From CAVROP01 sp050012175 (GTDB lineage: Bacteria; Acidobacteriota; Terriglobia; UBA7540): a stretch of 64,000 nt of DNA. Of the stretch, positions 15,526-24,011 are shown piece by piece. Made by a program: the position numbers and the translations under genes. Position 1 is the stretch's first letter. Each line of letters starts with the position of its first letter. The stretch covers positions 1 through 64,000 of the forward strand of contig JBEKHR010000026.1 of NCBI GenBank assembly GCA_050012175.1, in the 5' to 3' direction. The notes beneath the pieces are model-generated. The model was not told the origin of the DNA. It saw nothing but the letters and a program-made list of their open reading frames with translations, and searched no databases.

Positions 15526-15783
15526 ATGGTGAAACGTAAATTGCGGAATGACGAGGCTCAGATCGATGAACTTGGAAACGATCCGGAGGAACTAGCTTCT
15601 GACAGCGCCGGGCAATCGGGTGATGCCCAGGGGCTTTCGCAAATTGCGGACGTTGACGAGGAGAGCGTCGCAGAACTCGCCGAGACGGATCAGGCATACG
15701 AGGCCGAGGTCGTGGAGGGTGTCAAGGATGCTGGCGACCACCCCGAAAGGCCTGTACAAACCCGTGAGGACAAGACTCGGTGA
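15526..15783 (+). CDS. Small acidic protein of unknown function
   Basis: An 85-residue product from ATG 15526, with GGGAGG five bases upstream (in-frame GTG at 15520 overlaps the Shine-Dalgarno sequence). It is strikingly acidic: ELGNDPEELASDSAGQSGDA, then IADVDEESVAELAETDQAYEAEVVEGVKDAGDHPERPVQTREDK. The tail motif DHPERPV recurs in a gene remnant at 42787-42861 (DADDHPERPVHAYGNHGRTE), so this is a family with at least two loci in the window. The reading ends in KTR, where the other copy continues with a P-rich tail, so a 3' frameshift is possible. Function unknown. Confidence 0.6.
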   Translation: MVKRKLRNDEAQIDELGNDPEELASDSAGQSGDAQGLSQIADVDEESVAELAETDQAYEAEVVEGVKDAGDHPERPVQTREDKTR

Positions 15784-16479
15784 GTTGCCTTTCCACCTGA
15801 GCGGGAATTGGGGTTCGTGCCGTACCCTGACTCGGCCGATCCGGAGGTCCGATTACAGCAGCGCCAGGCCCACAGCTTTCGTGCCGGGGACACACCCTTC
15901 GGTCAATTCTGTTCTGGCATAGCAGAAGGGCGCGGAGTCTCTAACAACTCAGCCAAAAGAGCCGCCCGCGGCATTAGATCTCCCTTCGCTGACCGTGATC
16001 TGGCGGAGCACGGTGCGCGCCGTTCTGGAGCGGTCCTCAAATTCGGCCGCGATCTGATGTGCCGGTCTAACACGCACGCCCCGGCTTCCCAGCTTGTAGG
16101 GCCGTTCGGCAATCGGCAACGTGAAGCGGGGGCGCAGTCTCTCGTTCACGGCGATAGGCTCGTACGGATTCTGTTATAGCATTCCTCCGTCGCTGAGAAA
16201 GACGCAAGAGATGGAATGGTGTCTGAGGTATCGGCTGCACAAATGCCAGATCCTGGTTCCGAAGTGATTTCCCGCCAAAGTGAGCAATTTTGAACAGACA
16301 CGCCGCCGCCGAGGACGCTTTAATCGTTGCGCGGGGCTCAAAAATGAAAAACCTGCGTTTACCGCTAGCCACTCGGGGACCCAAAATGGAAACCCCGAAA
16401 GAAATGTCAGCGTGGCTACCAGCCTTGGCGCTTCGGATTGCAGGCTGCTTGAGTCATCCGAGGTTTAGAGGAGGTTTTC
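15784..16479. other. Intergenic, about 700 bp, no convincing gene
   Basis: Short open frames exist on both strands without recognisable homology or good ribosome binding sites. One minus-strand frame (15949-16149) encodes RFTLPIAERPYKLGSRGVRV, which looks vaguely protein-like but cannot be assigned. The repeat copy at 16262-16331 and the GAGGAGG site of the next gene (16469-16475) are the only features I can support. Confidence 0.45.
16262..16331. repeat. IS-end-like dispersed repeat (pair with 19172-19239)
   Basis: The block CCCGCCAAAGTGAGCAATTT, continuing TGAACAGACACGCCGCCGCC and GAGGACGCTTTAATC, is nearly identical to 19180-19236 (CCCGCCAAGGTGAGCAATGT and onward). The core TGAGCAATTTTGAACAGAC is the shared end-like motif. 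The two copies lie in the same orientation on either side of the radical SAM and universal stress protein genes, 2.9 kb apart. Confidence 0.7.
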
Positions 16480-17958
16480 GTGAAGGTTCTATTGGTCTAC
16501 CCTGAGTTTCCGGACACGTTCTGGAGCTTCAAGCACGCTTTACCATTTGAAGGGAAAAGGTCGGCATTTCCTCCTTTGGGTTTACTCACCGTGTCCGCGA
16601 TGCTGCCTTCGCACTGGGAACGCCGGCTCGTGGATCTGAACGTACGCCGCCTCAAGGACTCCGACCTAGCTTGGGCGGACGTCGTCTTCCTCAGCGGCAT
16701 GATTGTGCAGGGACTATCGATGAAGGAGCAGATCGCGCGCGCCAAGCGTCACGGGGTGCGCACGGTGGTTGGCGGCCCGATTGTGAGCGCCAAGCACCCC
16801 GCCATCGCCGAAGCCGACCACACCGTCGAGGGGGAAGCCGAGGAGATTGTCCCCCAGCTCGCGGCGGACCTCGAACGGGGGGAGGCCCAGCCCCACTACT
16901 TCAAGAAGCAATGGCCCGACGTCACGCAGGTGCCGCTGCCGCAACTGGATCTCGCACCCCTGCGGCGCTATAGTTCCATGTCGCTTCAGTACTCCCGGGG
17001 CTGTCCTTTCACCTGTGAATTCTGCGACATCATCGAAATCTATGGCCGGCGGCCGAGAACGAAGACGCCCGATCAGGTGTGCGCGGAACTCGACCAGCTT
17101 CAGCGGCTGGGCTGGCGCGGCTCTGTTTTCATGGTGGATGACAACTTTATCGGTAACAAGAAAAACGTTAAGCTCCTGCTTCCCCGCCTCGTGGAGTGGA
17201 TGCGCCAACACAAGTCTCCGTTCACGCTTTATACGGAGGCTTCCTTGAACCTCGCCGAAGACGAAGACCTGCTGCGATTAATGCGCGCGGCCAATTTCAA
17301 GCGAGTATTCATGGGCATCGAGACGCCCGTGGTCGAGAGCCTCAAAGAAACGACGAAGTTCCAGAACCTGAGGAAGGACTTGCTGGAGAGCGTAAAGCTC
17401 GTCCAGTCTTACGGCATGGAGGTGATGGCAGGCTTTATCGTCGGTTTCGACAACGACCCGGCGGACGTGTTCGATCGCCAGATTCAATTCATTCGAGAGG
17501 CGGCGATTCCCCTCTCCATGGTCGGCCTGCTCACCGCGTTGCCCCACACCCAGTTGTGGCGCCGACTGAAGGCCGAAGGCCGTCTCCTGAAGGAGAGCCT
17601 CGGCAATAACACTCTGCTCGACCTCAATTTCATCCCCAAGATGGATACGCAACAGCTCATCGAGGGTTACCGCCGCATCCTGAGGACCATCTATAATCCC
17701 GAAGAGTACTTTGAGCGCGCCTCGGCGTGCCTGTCGCAACTCGGCGCTGCCGCCAAAACACCGGTGGTCTTTTCCGATCTCATGGCCGTGGCACGCTCCC
17801 TCTGGCGGCAAGGTTTCCTTGCGGACTACCGCATGGAGTACTGGAAGTTCATCGGGCAGGCCGTGCGCCGCCATCGCCAGCATCTCCACCAGGCCTTCAC
17901 TCTGGCCATCATGGGACACCACTTCTTCGAGTTGGTGGACGCGGCTGAATCCAGTTAG
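16480..17958 (+). CDS. B12-binding radical SAM protein (DUF4070 type)
   Basis: A 492-residue protein from GTG 16480 with GAGGAGG five bases upstream. Residues 1-150 form a cobalamin-binding Rossmann domain (MKVLLVYPEFPDTFWSFKH, then VVGGPIVSAKHP and VEGEAEEIVP). The radical SAM core starts at about residue 165 with the cluster motif RGCPFTCEFCDI (CxxxCxxC), followed by FMVDDNFIGNKKNVK and MGIETPVVESLKETTKFQN. The C-terminal part after about residue 370 matches DUF4070. Members of this class include methylases of unactivated carbons, such as the hopanoid C-2 methylase HpnP, but no hopanoid genes are nearby, so the substrate is open. Isolated gene; the universal stress protein gene follows convergently. 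Confidence 0.88.
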   Translation: MKVLLVYPEFPDTFWSFKHALPFEGKRSAFPPLGLLTVSAMLPSHWERRLVDLNVRRLKDSDLAWADVVFLSGMIVQGLSMKEQIARAKRHGVRTVVGGPIVSAKHPAIAEADHTVEGEAEEIVPQLAADLERGEAQPHYFKKQWPDVTQVPLPQLDLAPLRRYSSMSLQYSRGCPFTCEFCDIIEIYGRRPRTKTPDQVCAELDQLQRLGWRGSVFMVDDNFIGNKKNVKLLLPRLVEWMRQHKSPFTLYTEASLNLAEDEDLLRLMRAANFKRVFMGIETPVVESLKETTKFQNLRKDLLESVKLVQSYGMEVMAGFIVGFDNDPADVFDRQIQFIREAAIPLSMVGLLTALPHTQLWRRLKAEGRLLKESLGNNTLLDLNFIPKMDTQQLIEGYRRILRTIYNPEEYFERASACLSQLGAAAKTPVVFSDLMAVARSLWRQGFLADYRMEYWKFIGQAVRRHRQHLHQAFTLAIMGHHFFELVDAAESS

Positions 17959-18098
17959 AGTCAGGGTGACCTGTTCCGGCGGCATTTGTTCCAGAAGAGA
18001 CGACAGGGTTTTCGGCGCGCTGTCGCGCAGCCGTTTTCACTTTCTCGGAAGGGACCGAGGGGTGATGTCAGGGCACGAGGGATAGGAACGTTCCGCCC

Positions 18099-18965
18099 TC
18101 ACACGCTCAGAACCGGAATCGACACCGCGCAAATGATTCCGTAGCCGTGGGTCCGCAGGTGACCGCCATAAGGGTAGCACCCGGTAACCAGCAAATCCGC
18201 CTTCGTCTGCTTCGCAGCTTGGCTCAGCACCTTGGGCACGTCACCACTGCCGATGAATACATCTGCCTTGATGCCCGTGTCTTGCTGGAGCTTTGCCATT
18301 TGCTGGGAAGCGTTGCCGACGAGCTCCTCTTTCCACCTTTGATCGACGTAGCTGCCCCCGGGCCCCCAAAACTCCACACTGGCAGTGACGTTAGCGAGCG
18401 TAAGATGAGCACCAAATTCGGCGGCCGTTTGGGCGGCCCACGACACAGTCATGTCAGCACGGGGCCCGAATTCGACAGCGCACAGGACGTTGCGGATCGC
18501 AAACTTCTGCACTGGCGATTCTTGCACGTGCGCACCAGTCCAAACCGGGCATTCGGTCCCGTGTAACACTTTTGCTGTCACCGAGCCCATAAGAAACTGG
18601 TAGAACGTGAAGCTATGTGACGGCATCATGATCAGGTCGGCTTTTTCCTCCTGAGCCGTCCGCACAATTGCCGGGGCCGCGTCGCCTTTGACCAACTTGC
18701 GCTGAATGGTAAGGCCATCAAGCTCCGGCCCGAGAGACGGGTCCTGCTGTTTCTGGGCCTGTCTAATGATCGCCGCGAGCAAGTCCCAGTCAGCCAGCTC
18801 GCGGCTGTCCTCCGGCACACCAGCGGCGTGGCTCTGCGCTGTCACGATGTGCAGCATCACGATCTCGGAATGGAAATGGCGCGCCAACGTGGCAGCCTGA
18901 TGAATCACACCCAGTGAAGCAAGCGGGAAATCAACCGGCAAAAGAATCTTCTTAATATTCAGCAT
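18099..18965 (-). CDS. Universal stress protein, two tandem Usp domains
   Basis: A 288-residue protein with two UspA folds: residues 1-145 (IKKILLPVDFPLASLGVI, ADLIMMPSHSFTFYQFLMGSVTAKVL) and 155-288 (IRNVLCAVEFGPRADMTVSW, ADLLVTGCYPYGGHLRTHGYGIICAVSIPVLSV). The ATP-binding motif G-2x-G-9x-G-S/T is degenerate in both: in the first domain GSVTAKVL keeps only the end, and in the second the loop is altered. The protein may therefore act without nucleotide. Cytoplasmic stress-resilience factor by family. The start at ATG 18965 opens directly into the first strand and is convincing. Monocistronic. Confidence 0.9.
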   Translation of the reverse strand: MLNIKKILLPVDFPLASLGVIHQAATLARHFHSEIVMLHIVTAQSHAAGVPEDSRELADWDLLAAIIRQAQKQQDPSLGPELDGLTIQRKLVKGDAAPAIVRTAQEEKADLIMMPSHSFTFYQFLMGSVTAKVLHGTECPVWTGAHVQESPVQKFAIRNVLCAVEFGPRADMTVSWAAQTAAEFGAHLTLANVTASVEFWGPGGSYVDQRWKEELVGNASQQMAKLQQDTGIKADVFIGSGDVPKVLSQAAKQTKADLLVTGCYPYGGHLRTHGYGIICAVSIPVLSV

Positions 18966-19461
18966 CGCGTAAAAGCCCTTGAGTTAAAATGTCCCTCACC
19001 GTCTTCCTTAGTCGGAATTTCCGATTTGGATTTCTGACTCGCGCACATCGTATGCTTCTCCTGCCTTGGATACATCCAATCTACCCGGAATTCGCTTTTT
19101 GGCGTTCCGGCGCCTGAGAGTATACACCGGGTTGTCTCCAACCGAGCCCTTTCGGCGCATTTTCCCTCTCCGATGATGTCCCGCCAAGGTGAGCAATGTT
19201 ATACAGACACGCCACCGCCGAGGATGCTTTGATCTTTGCTTTGAAGATTTCTGGATTCCGGGGGGCGCCGTTGTCCTTGCCTACGTTTTCTTTTGCCCAA
19301 TTCAGGCTGCGGATCAATGGAGCAAGGCGGTTGTCTTACGGCCAGGTAAGTTCCGCTCCCTTCAGGGGCCCGGGACTGACCAGCCCGAGATTCTGTACCT
19401 TGCGTAGCTGCTCACGAGCAGTACCCTGCGAGGGATTCGGAGCTGAAAAAGGAGATTCCGA
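18966..19461. other. Intergenic between divergent genes
   Basis: No gene. It holds the repeat copy 19172-19239 and should hold the promoters of the universal stress protein gene (leftward) and the RND operon (rightward); neither was identified. AAAAAGGAG at 19446-19454 is the ribosome binding site of the adaptor gene. Confidence 0.5.
19172..19239. repeat. IS-end-like dispersed repeat (pair with 16262-16331)
   Basis: CCCGCCAAGGTGAGCAATGT followed by TATACAGACACGCCACCGCC and GAGGATGCTTTGATC. It differs from the copy at 16262-16331 at only a handful of positions over 60 bases. Confidence 0.7.
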
Positions 19462-20691
19462 TTGACCGCTGACATGAACGAGCACGCCGTCATCAGCCCT
19501 GACCATCAACTCCCGGCCTTTGTTCCCCGCCATAAGGGTCTGCACGTCGTCATGTGGATCCTGCTGCTCCTGATCGTGGCGGTTCCGCTCCTCCTGGTTT
19601 TGCACCACCACGAGGAAGCCAAAAAAGCGGCGGCCGCACGCCCTGCCGCGCCGGGGATCACCATTACGAGTGCGACGGCTCAAAAGGGTAATATCGGTGT
19701 CTACCTTGACGCCATCGGCACAGTCACCCCGGTCTATACCGATTCGATTACCAGCCAGGTTAATGGCCTGGTCGTTGCCGTGCATTATACGGAGGGTCAG
19801 CGGGTAAGTAAGGACGACCCGCTGGTTGACATCGATTCGAGTCCATACCGCGCCATGCTCTTGCAAGCGCAAGGGACGCTGGAGCGAGACGAGAATCTGC
19901 TCGCTCAAGCACAGATGGACCTTGAACGCTACCGTGCCGCGTGGGCACGCAACGCCATTGCCAAGCAAACCTTGGACGACCAGGAAAAGCTTGTCCTGCA
20001 GTACGAGGGCACAGTAAAAAACGACCGGGGAACGGTGCAATTTGACCAGATTCAGGTGGACTACTGCCATATCACTGCTCCCATCGCCGGCCGGGTGGGT
20101 TTACGGCTGGTGGATCCGGGCAACGTGGTGCAGTCTGGTGGAAACGTAACCCTCGCCGTCATTACGCAGTTAGAGCCCATCACCGTTATTTTCACAATAC
20201 CGGAAGACAGTCTAGGCCAGGTTGAAGCCCGCCTAGACGCAAAGGCTAAGCTCCCCGTCGATGCCTTTGATCGCACTGCGCAGACCAAGATTGCCAGCGG
20301 GGCGCTGTTGACGCTCGACAACCAGATTGACACTACGACGGGGACAGTAAAAGGACGAGCACTCTTTGCCAACACAAATGATGCACTCTTTCCGAACCAG
20401 TTTGTAAACACGCGCCTGCTCGTGAATACGTTGGAGGGAGTGACGCTGATTCCGTCATCAGCCATTCAACAGAACGGGCAAGCGTCGTTTGTCTATTTGA
20501 TTCAAAACAATTTCGCTCACATGCGCAGCGTAACGCCGGGGGTTACCAACGGCGGTGTAACGCAGGTTGAAGGCATCAACCCTGGAGACGTTGTCGCCAA
20601 CAGCAGCTTCGATAAGTTGCAGGACAAAGCTGCGGTGGTCATTCCGAACCAGCCTGTCACGGCCAAAACGAGCGGGAGCAACGCGCAGTGA
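19462..20691 (+). CDS. RND efflux periplasmic adaptor (MdtA-like)
   Basis: Membrane-fusion subunit of a tripartite drug efflux pump, linking inner-membrane RND permeases to the outer-membrane channel. The 409-residue protein has an N-terminal membrane anchor (VVMWILLLLIVAVPLLLVL, about residues 29-48), a lipoyl-like half motif (VNGLVVAVHYTEGQRVSKDDPLVDID), a coiled-coil hairpin (about 125-185) and the second lipoyl half plus beta-barrel (ITAPIAGRVGLRLVDPGNVV). TTG 19462 is preferred as start because AAAAAGGAG lies seven bases before it; ATG 19474 would leave 19 bases. Its stop overlaps the next start (GTGA), so the operon is translationally coupled. Confidence 0.93.
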   Translation: MTADMNEHAVISPDHQLPAFVPRHKGLHVVMWILLLLIVAVPLLLVLHHHEEAKKAAAARPAAPGITITSATAQKGNIGVYLDAIGTVTPVYTDSITSQVNGLVVAVHYTEGQRVSKDDPLVDIDSSPYRAMLLQAQGTLERDENLLAQAQMDLERYRAAWARNAIAKQTLDDQEKLVLQYEGTVKNDRGTVQFDQIQVDYCHITAPIAGRVGLRLVDPGNVVQSGGNVTLAVITQLEPITVIFTIPEDSLGQVEARLDAKAKLPVDAFDRTAQTKIASGALLTLDNQIDTTTGTVKGRALFANTNDALFPNQFVNTRLLVNTLEGVTLIPSSAIQQNGQASFVYLIQNNFAHMRSVTPGVTNGGVTQVEGINPGDVVANSSFDKLQDKAAVVIPNQPVTAKTSGSNAQ

Positions 20692-23600
20692 GTCCATCTC
20701 GTCCGTTTATCTTGCGACCGGTAGCCACGGCTTTGCTGATGGCTGCCATCCTCTTGGTCGGTCTGGTTGGCTATACACAACTGCCGGTTTCCGCATTGCC
20801 GGAAGTCGATTATCCCACCATTCAGGTGCTCACGTTTTATCCCGGCGCCAGCCCCACGGTGATGGCGACGACGGTGACGGCGCCCCTGGAGCGTCAATTC
20901 GGCGAACTGCAGGGCTTGAGCCAGATGACCTCCACCAGCTCCGGAGGCACTTCCGTCATCGTGCTGCAGTTTAATCTCTCTCTGGCTATTGATGTGGCCG
21001 AGCAGGAGGTGCAGGCTGCCATAAACGGGTCGCAGAGTCTTTTGCCCTCCATCCTGCCCTCGCCGCCGATCTACAGTAAGACGAATCCAGCCGATGCCCC
21101 TGTGCTCACCCTGGCCATCACCTCAAATTCCATGCCGCTATCTCAGGTTGAAGACCTTGTGGACACGCGCCTTGCGCCTAAGATTTCGCAGCTCAACGGG
21201 GTCGGTCTTGTAACCATCAGCGGCGGCCAAAAGCCCGCCGTCCGCATCCAAGCCAACCCTACGGCGATGTCATCCTACGGCATCAACCTGGAAGACCTGC
21301 GCACGGCGCTGACAAATGCCAGTGTGAACGCCGCCAAAGGGAACTTCGACGGGCCGCGCCAGGATTACCAGATCGACGCCAACGATCAACTGGTCACCAG
21401 CGGCGACTATGGGAAGGTTGTCGTTGCTTACCGCAACGGTGCGCCGGTGATGCTGACCGACATAGCACGCATCGTGAATGGCGTAGAGAACAATAATCTG
21501 GCCGCGTGGATGAACCAGACCCCTGCGGTGATCCTGAATGTGCAACGCCAGCCCGGGGCCAACACCATCAGCGTGGTCAAGAGCATCAAGGGACTCATGC
21601 CGCAGCTTGAGGCCAACCTGCCCACGGGCATTCTGGTGACCACGCTTACCGATCTCACCACCGCCATCAAAGCATCGGTTTCCGACGTGGAGTTCGAATT
21701 GCTCTTGACGGTTGGACTCGTCGTGCTGGTCATCTTCCTCTTCTTGCGGAGTCTCTATGCCACCATCATCCCCAGCGTGGCTGTGCCGCTGTCACTGGTG
21801 GGCACGTTCGCGGCGATGTACGTCCTTGGTTACAGCCTGGATAACCTATCACTGATGGCGCTGACCATCTCCACCGGTTTCGTTGTGGACGATGCCATCG
21901 TGATGATCGAGAACATCGCGCGGTACATCGAAGCGGGCGATCCACCCATGGAAGCGGCGCTCAAGGGCGCGGAGCAAATAGGCTTCACCATTCTCTCGCT
22001 GACCGTGTCACTCGTCGCCGTACTGATTCCACTGTTATTCATGGGCGACGTGGTGGGGCGCCTGTTCCGCGAGTTTGCCGTGACACTGGCCGTCACGATC
22101 ATCGTTTCGGCAGTGGTCTCCCTTACGCTCACGCCCATGATGAGTGCGCGAATCTTGCGGCACGAGCCAAAAGAGAAGCAGGGGCGCGTCTATAGAGCCT
22201 CGGAGCGTGCTTTCGAGTGGATGATCGCGTTCTATGGCCGGACACTGAAGTTTGTCCTTCGATTCCAGACGGTTACGCTGTTGGTCGCCGTGGCTACACT
22301 GCTGCTTACGGTTTTCCTTTACATCGTGATCCCAAAAGGTTTTTTCCCGATACAGGACACGGGCGTCATCCAGGGCATATCGCAGGCGCCGCCCGCGATC
22401 AGTTCACAGGCCATGGCCAAGAAGCAGTTGGAGATTACCAAGGCAGTTCTGGATGACCCGGCGGTGGAAAGCGTCTCGTCGTTTATCGGCGCCGATGGAA
22501 CGAATGTGACGACGAACAGCGGTAGGATGTCGATCAATCTAAAGCCGCTCGACCAGCGCAATATCAGCGCATCAGACCTCATCCGCAGGCTCAACTCTCG
22601 AGTGAACCAGGTTCAGGGTATTCAGTTGTTTATGGAACCTGTGCAGAACATTACCGTGGACGACCGGGTCAGTCGCACGCAATACCAGTACGCACTGGAA
22701 GACCCCGATGCGAATGAACTGAATGACTGGACCAACCGTTTCGTCAACCGGCTGAAGCAGTTGCCCGAACTGGAAGACGTGGCCACCGATCAACAACCGG
22801 GAGGGCTGGCCGTCTCTCTGGTGATCGACCGGGTCACCGCTTCGCGACTGGGCATCGCGCCTACGACCATCGATAACACCCTGTATGACGCCTTCGGTCA
22901 GCGGCAGATCAGCACGATGTATACGCAAGTAAACCAGTACCACGTTGTTCTCGAGAGTGAGCCGCAGTTTCAGAAGAACCCCAGCAAGCTGAACCAGCTT
23001 TACATTCAGTCCAATGCGTCTTCAGGCGCAACCGGTACGGGGGCCTCTTCCTCTTTTGCGTCTTCCGGATCATCCTCCGCGGGATCCAATGGGCTGACGA
23101 CTTCCGCACTGTACACTCCGGCGGCAAATACCCTTGCTCCTCCCTTGAACGCGCTTTCGGCGAGCACCTCCACGGCGACCTCCAGCAAGGGAGCCGGCTC
23201 TGCGGGTACTACCAGTTCAGCCACAAGCAGTGCCGTGCCGCTGAGCGCCTTCGCGCACTTTGAGAATACGACAGAGCCGCTCGCCATTACCCACCAGGGT
23301 CAATTTCCGGCGATTACAGTGTCGTTCAATCTCGCGCCGAATGCCGCGCTGGGCAACGCCATTACGGCGGTCGACAAAGCGCAGAAAGACATGCACATGC
23401 CTCCCAGCCTGCAGACAGGTTTTCAAGGCACCGCGGCATCATTCACGAATTCGCTAGCCAATGAGCCGTTGCTCATTCTTGCTGCGCTGGTCACGGTGTA
23501 CATCGTGCTGGGCGTTTTGTACGAGAGCTTTATCCACCCGATTACGATTCTGTCCACGCTACCCTCAGCGGGCGTGGGCGCTTTCCTCGCCTTGCTTCTT

Positions 23601-24011
23601 TTCCACCAGGATTTAAGCGTGGTGGCGATCATCGGCATCGTCCTGCTGATTGGTATCGTGAAAAAGAACGGCATTATGATGGTCGACTTCGCGCTGGAAG
23701 GCGAGCGGAAGCACGGAAAGAACGCGACGGATGCAATTTACGATGCGTGTCTGCTCCGCTTCCGCCCCATTATGATGACCACCATGGCCGCGCTGCTGGC
23801 GGGTCTGCCGCTGGCTCTGGGAACGGGTTACGGTTCTGAGTTGCGCCGGCCGCTGGGCATCGCCATGGTGGGCGGACTGCTGCTGAGCCAGGCGCTTACG
23901 CTTTACACCACGCCCGTCATCTACATCTTTTTTGACAATCTAGCGCAGCGCTTTGCGCACAAATCGAACCAGCCGGAAACCGGAGGCGCAGAACTGGCAG
24001 GGCCGGCATGA
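20688..24011 (+). CDS. RND efflux permease (MdtB/AcrB-like) with low-complexity insert
   Basis: Proton-driven inner-membrane exporter of the hydrophobe/amphiphile RND family. Start GTG 20688 overlaps the adaptor stop. The first helix begins FILRPVATALLMAAILLVGL. The proton-relay aspartates are in FVVDDAIVMIEN (TM4) and the lysine in LLIGIVKKNGIMMVDFAL (TM10). The 1107-residue length exceeds that of the neighbouring permease (1039). The extra is about 80 residues of Ser/Thr/Ala/Gly (roughly residues 774-850, nt 23008-23240) inserted after NQLYIQSN in the second periplasmic loop, just where the docking/porter domain continues with AITHQGQFPAITVSFNLAP. Two adjacent non-identical permeases suggest an MdtBC-type heteromer. 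Confidence 0.94.
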   Translation: MSPSRPFILRPVATALLMAAILLVGLVGYTQLPVSALPEVDYPTIQVLTFYPGASPTVMATTVTAPLERQFGELQGLSQMTSTSSGGTSVIVLQFNLSLAIDVAEQEVQAAINGSQSLLPSILPSPPIYSKTNPADAPVLTLAITSNSMPLSQVEDLVDTRLAPKISQLNGVGLVTISGGQKPAVRIQANPTAMSSYGINLEDLRTALTNASVNAAKGNFDGPRQDYQIDANDQLVTSGDYGKVVVAYRNGAPVMLTDIARIVNGVENNNLAAWMNQTPAVILNVQRQPGANTISVVKSIKGLMPQLEANLPTGILVTTLTDLTTAIKASVSDVEFELLLTVGLVVLVIFLFLRSLYATIIPSVAVPLSLVGTFAAMYVLGYSLDNLSLMALTISTGFVVDDAIVMIENIARYIEAGDPPMEAALKGAEQIGFTILSLTVSLVAVLIPLLFMGDVVGRLFREFAVTLAVTIIVSAVVSLTLTPMMSARILRHEPKEKQGRVYRASERAFEWMIAFYGRTLKFVLRFQTVTLLVAVATLLLTVFLYIVIPKGFFPIQDTGVIQGISQAPPAISSQAMAKKQLEITKAVLDDPAVESVSSFIGADGTNVTTNSGRMSINLKPLDQRNISASDLIRRLNSRVNQVQGIQLFMEPVQNITVDDRVSRTQYQYALEDPDANELNDWTNRFVNRLKQLPELEDVATDQQPGGLAVSLVIDRVTASRLGIAPTTIDNTLYDAFGQRQISTMYTQVNQYHVVLESEPQFQKNPSKLNQLYIQSNASSGATGTGASSSFASSGSSSAGSNGLTTSALYTPAANTLAPPLNALSASTSTATSSKGAGSAGTTSSATSSAVPLSAFAHFENTTEPLAITHQGQFPAITVSFNLAPNAALGNAITAVDKAQKDMHMPPSLQTGFQGTAASFTNSLANEPLLILAALVTVYIVLGVLYESFIHPITILSTLPSAGVGAFLALLLFHQDLSVVAIIGIVLLIGIVKKNGIMMVDFALEGERKHGKNATDAIYDACLLRFRPIMMTTMAALLAGLPLALGTGYGSELRRPLGIAMVGGLLLSQALTLYTTPVIYIFFDNLAQRFAHKSNQPETGGAELAGPA

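Noticed and set aside
15949..16149. Minus-strand frame with RFTLPIAERPYKLGSRGVRV
   Set aside because: Faint resemblance to a small beta-barrel domain, but no ribosome binding site, no recognisable family and overlapping frames on the other strand.
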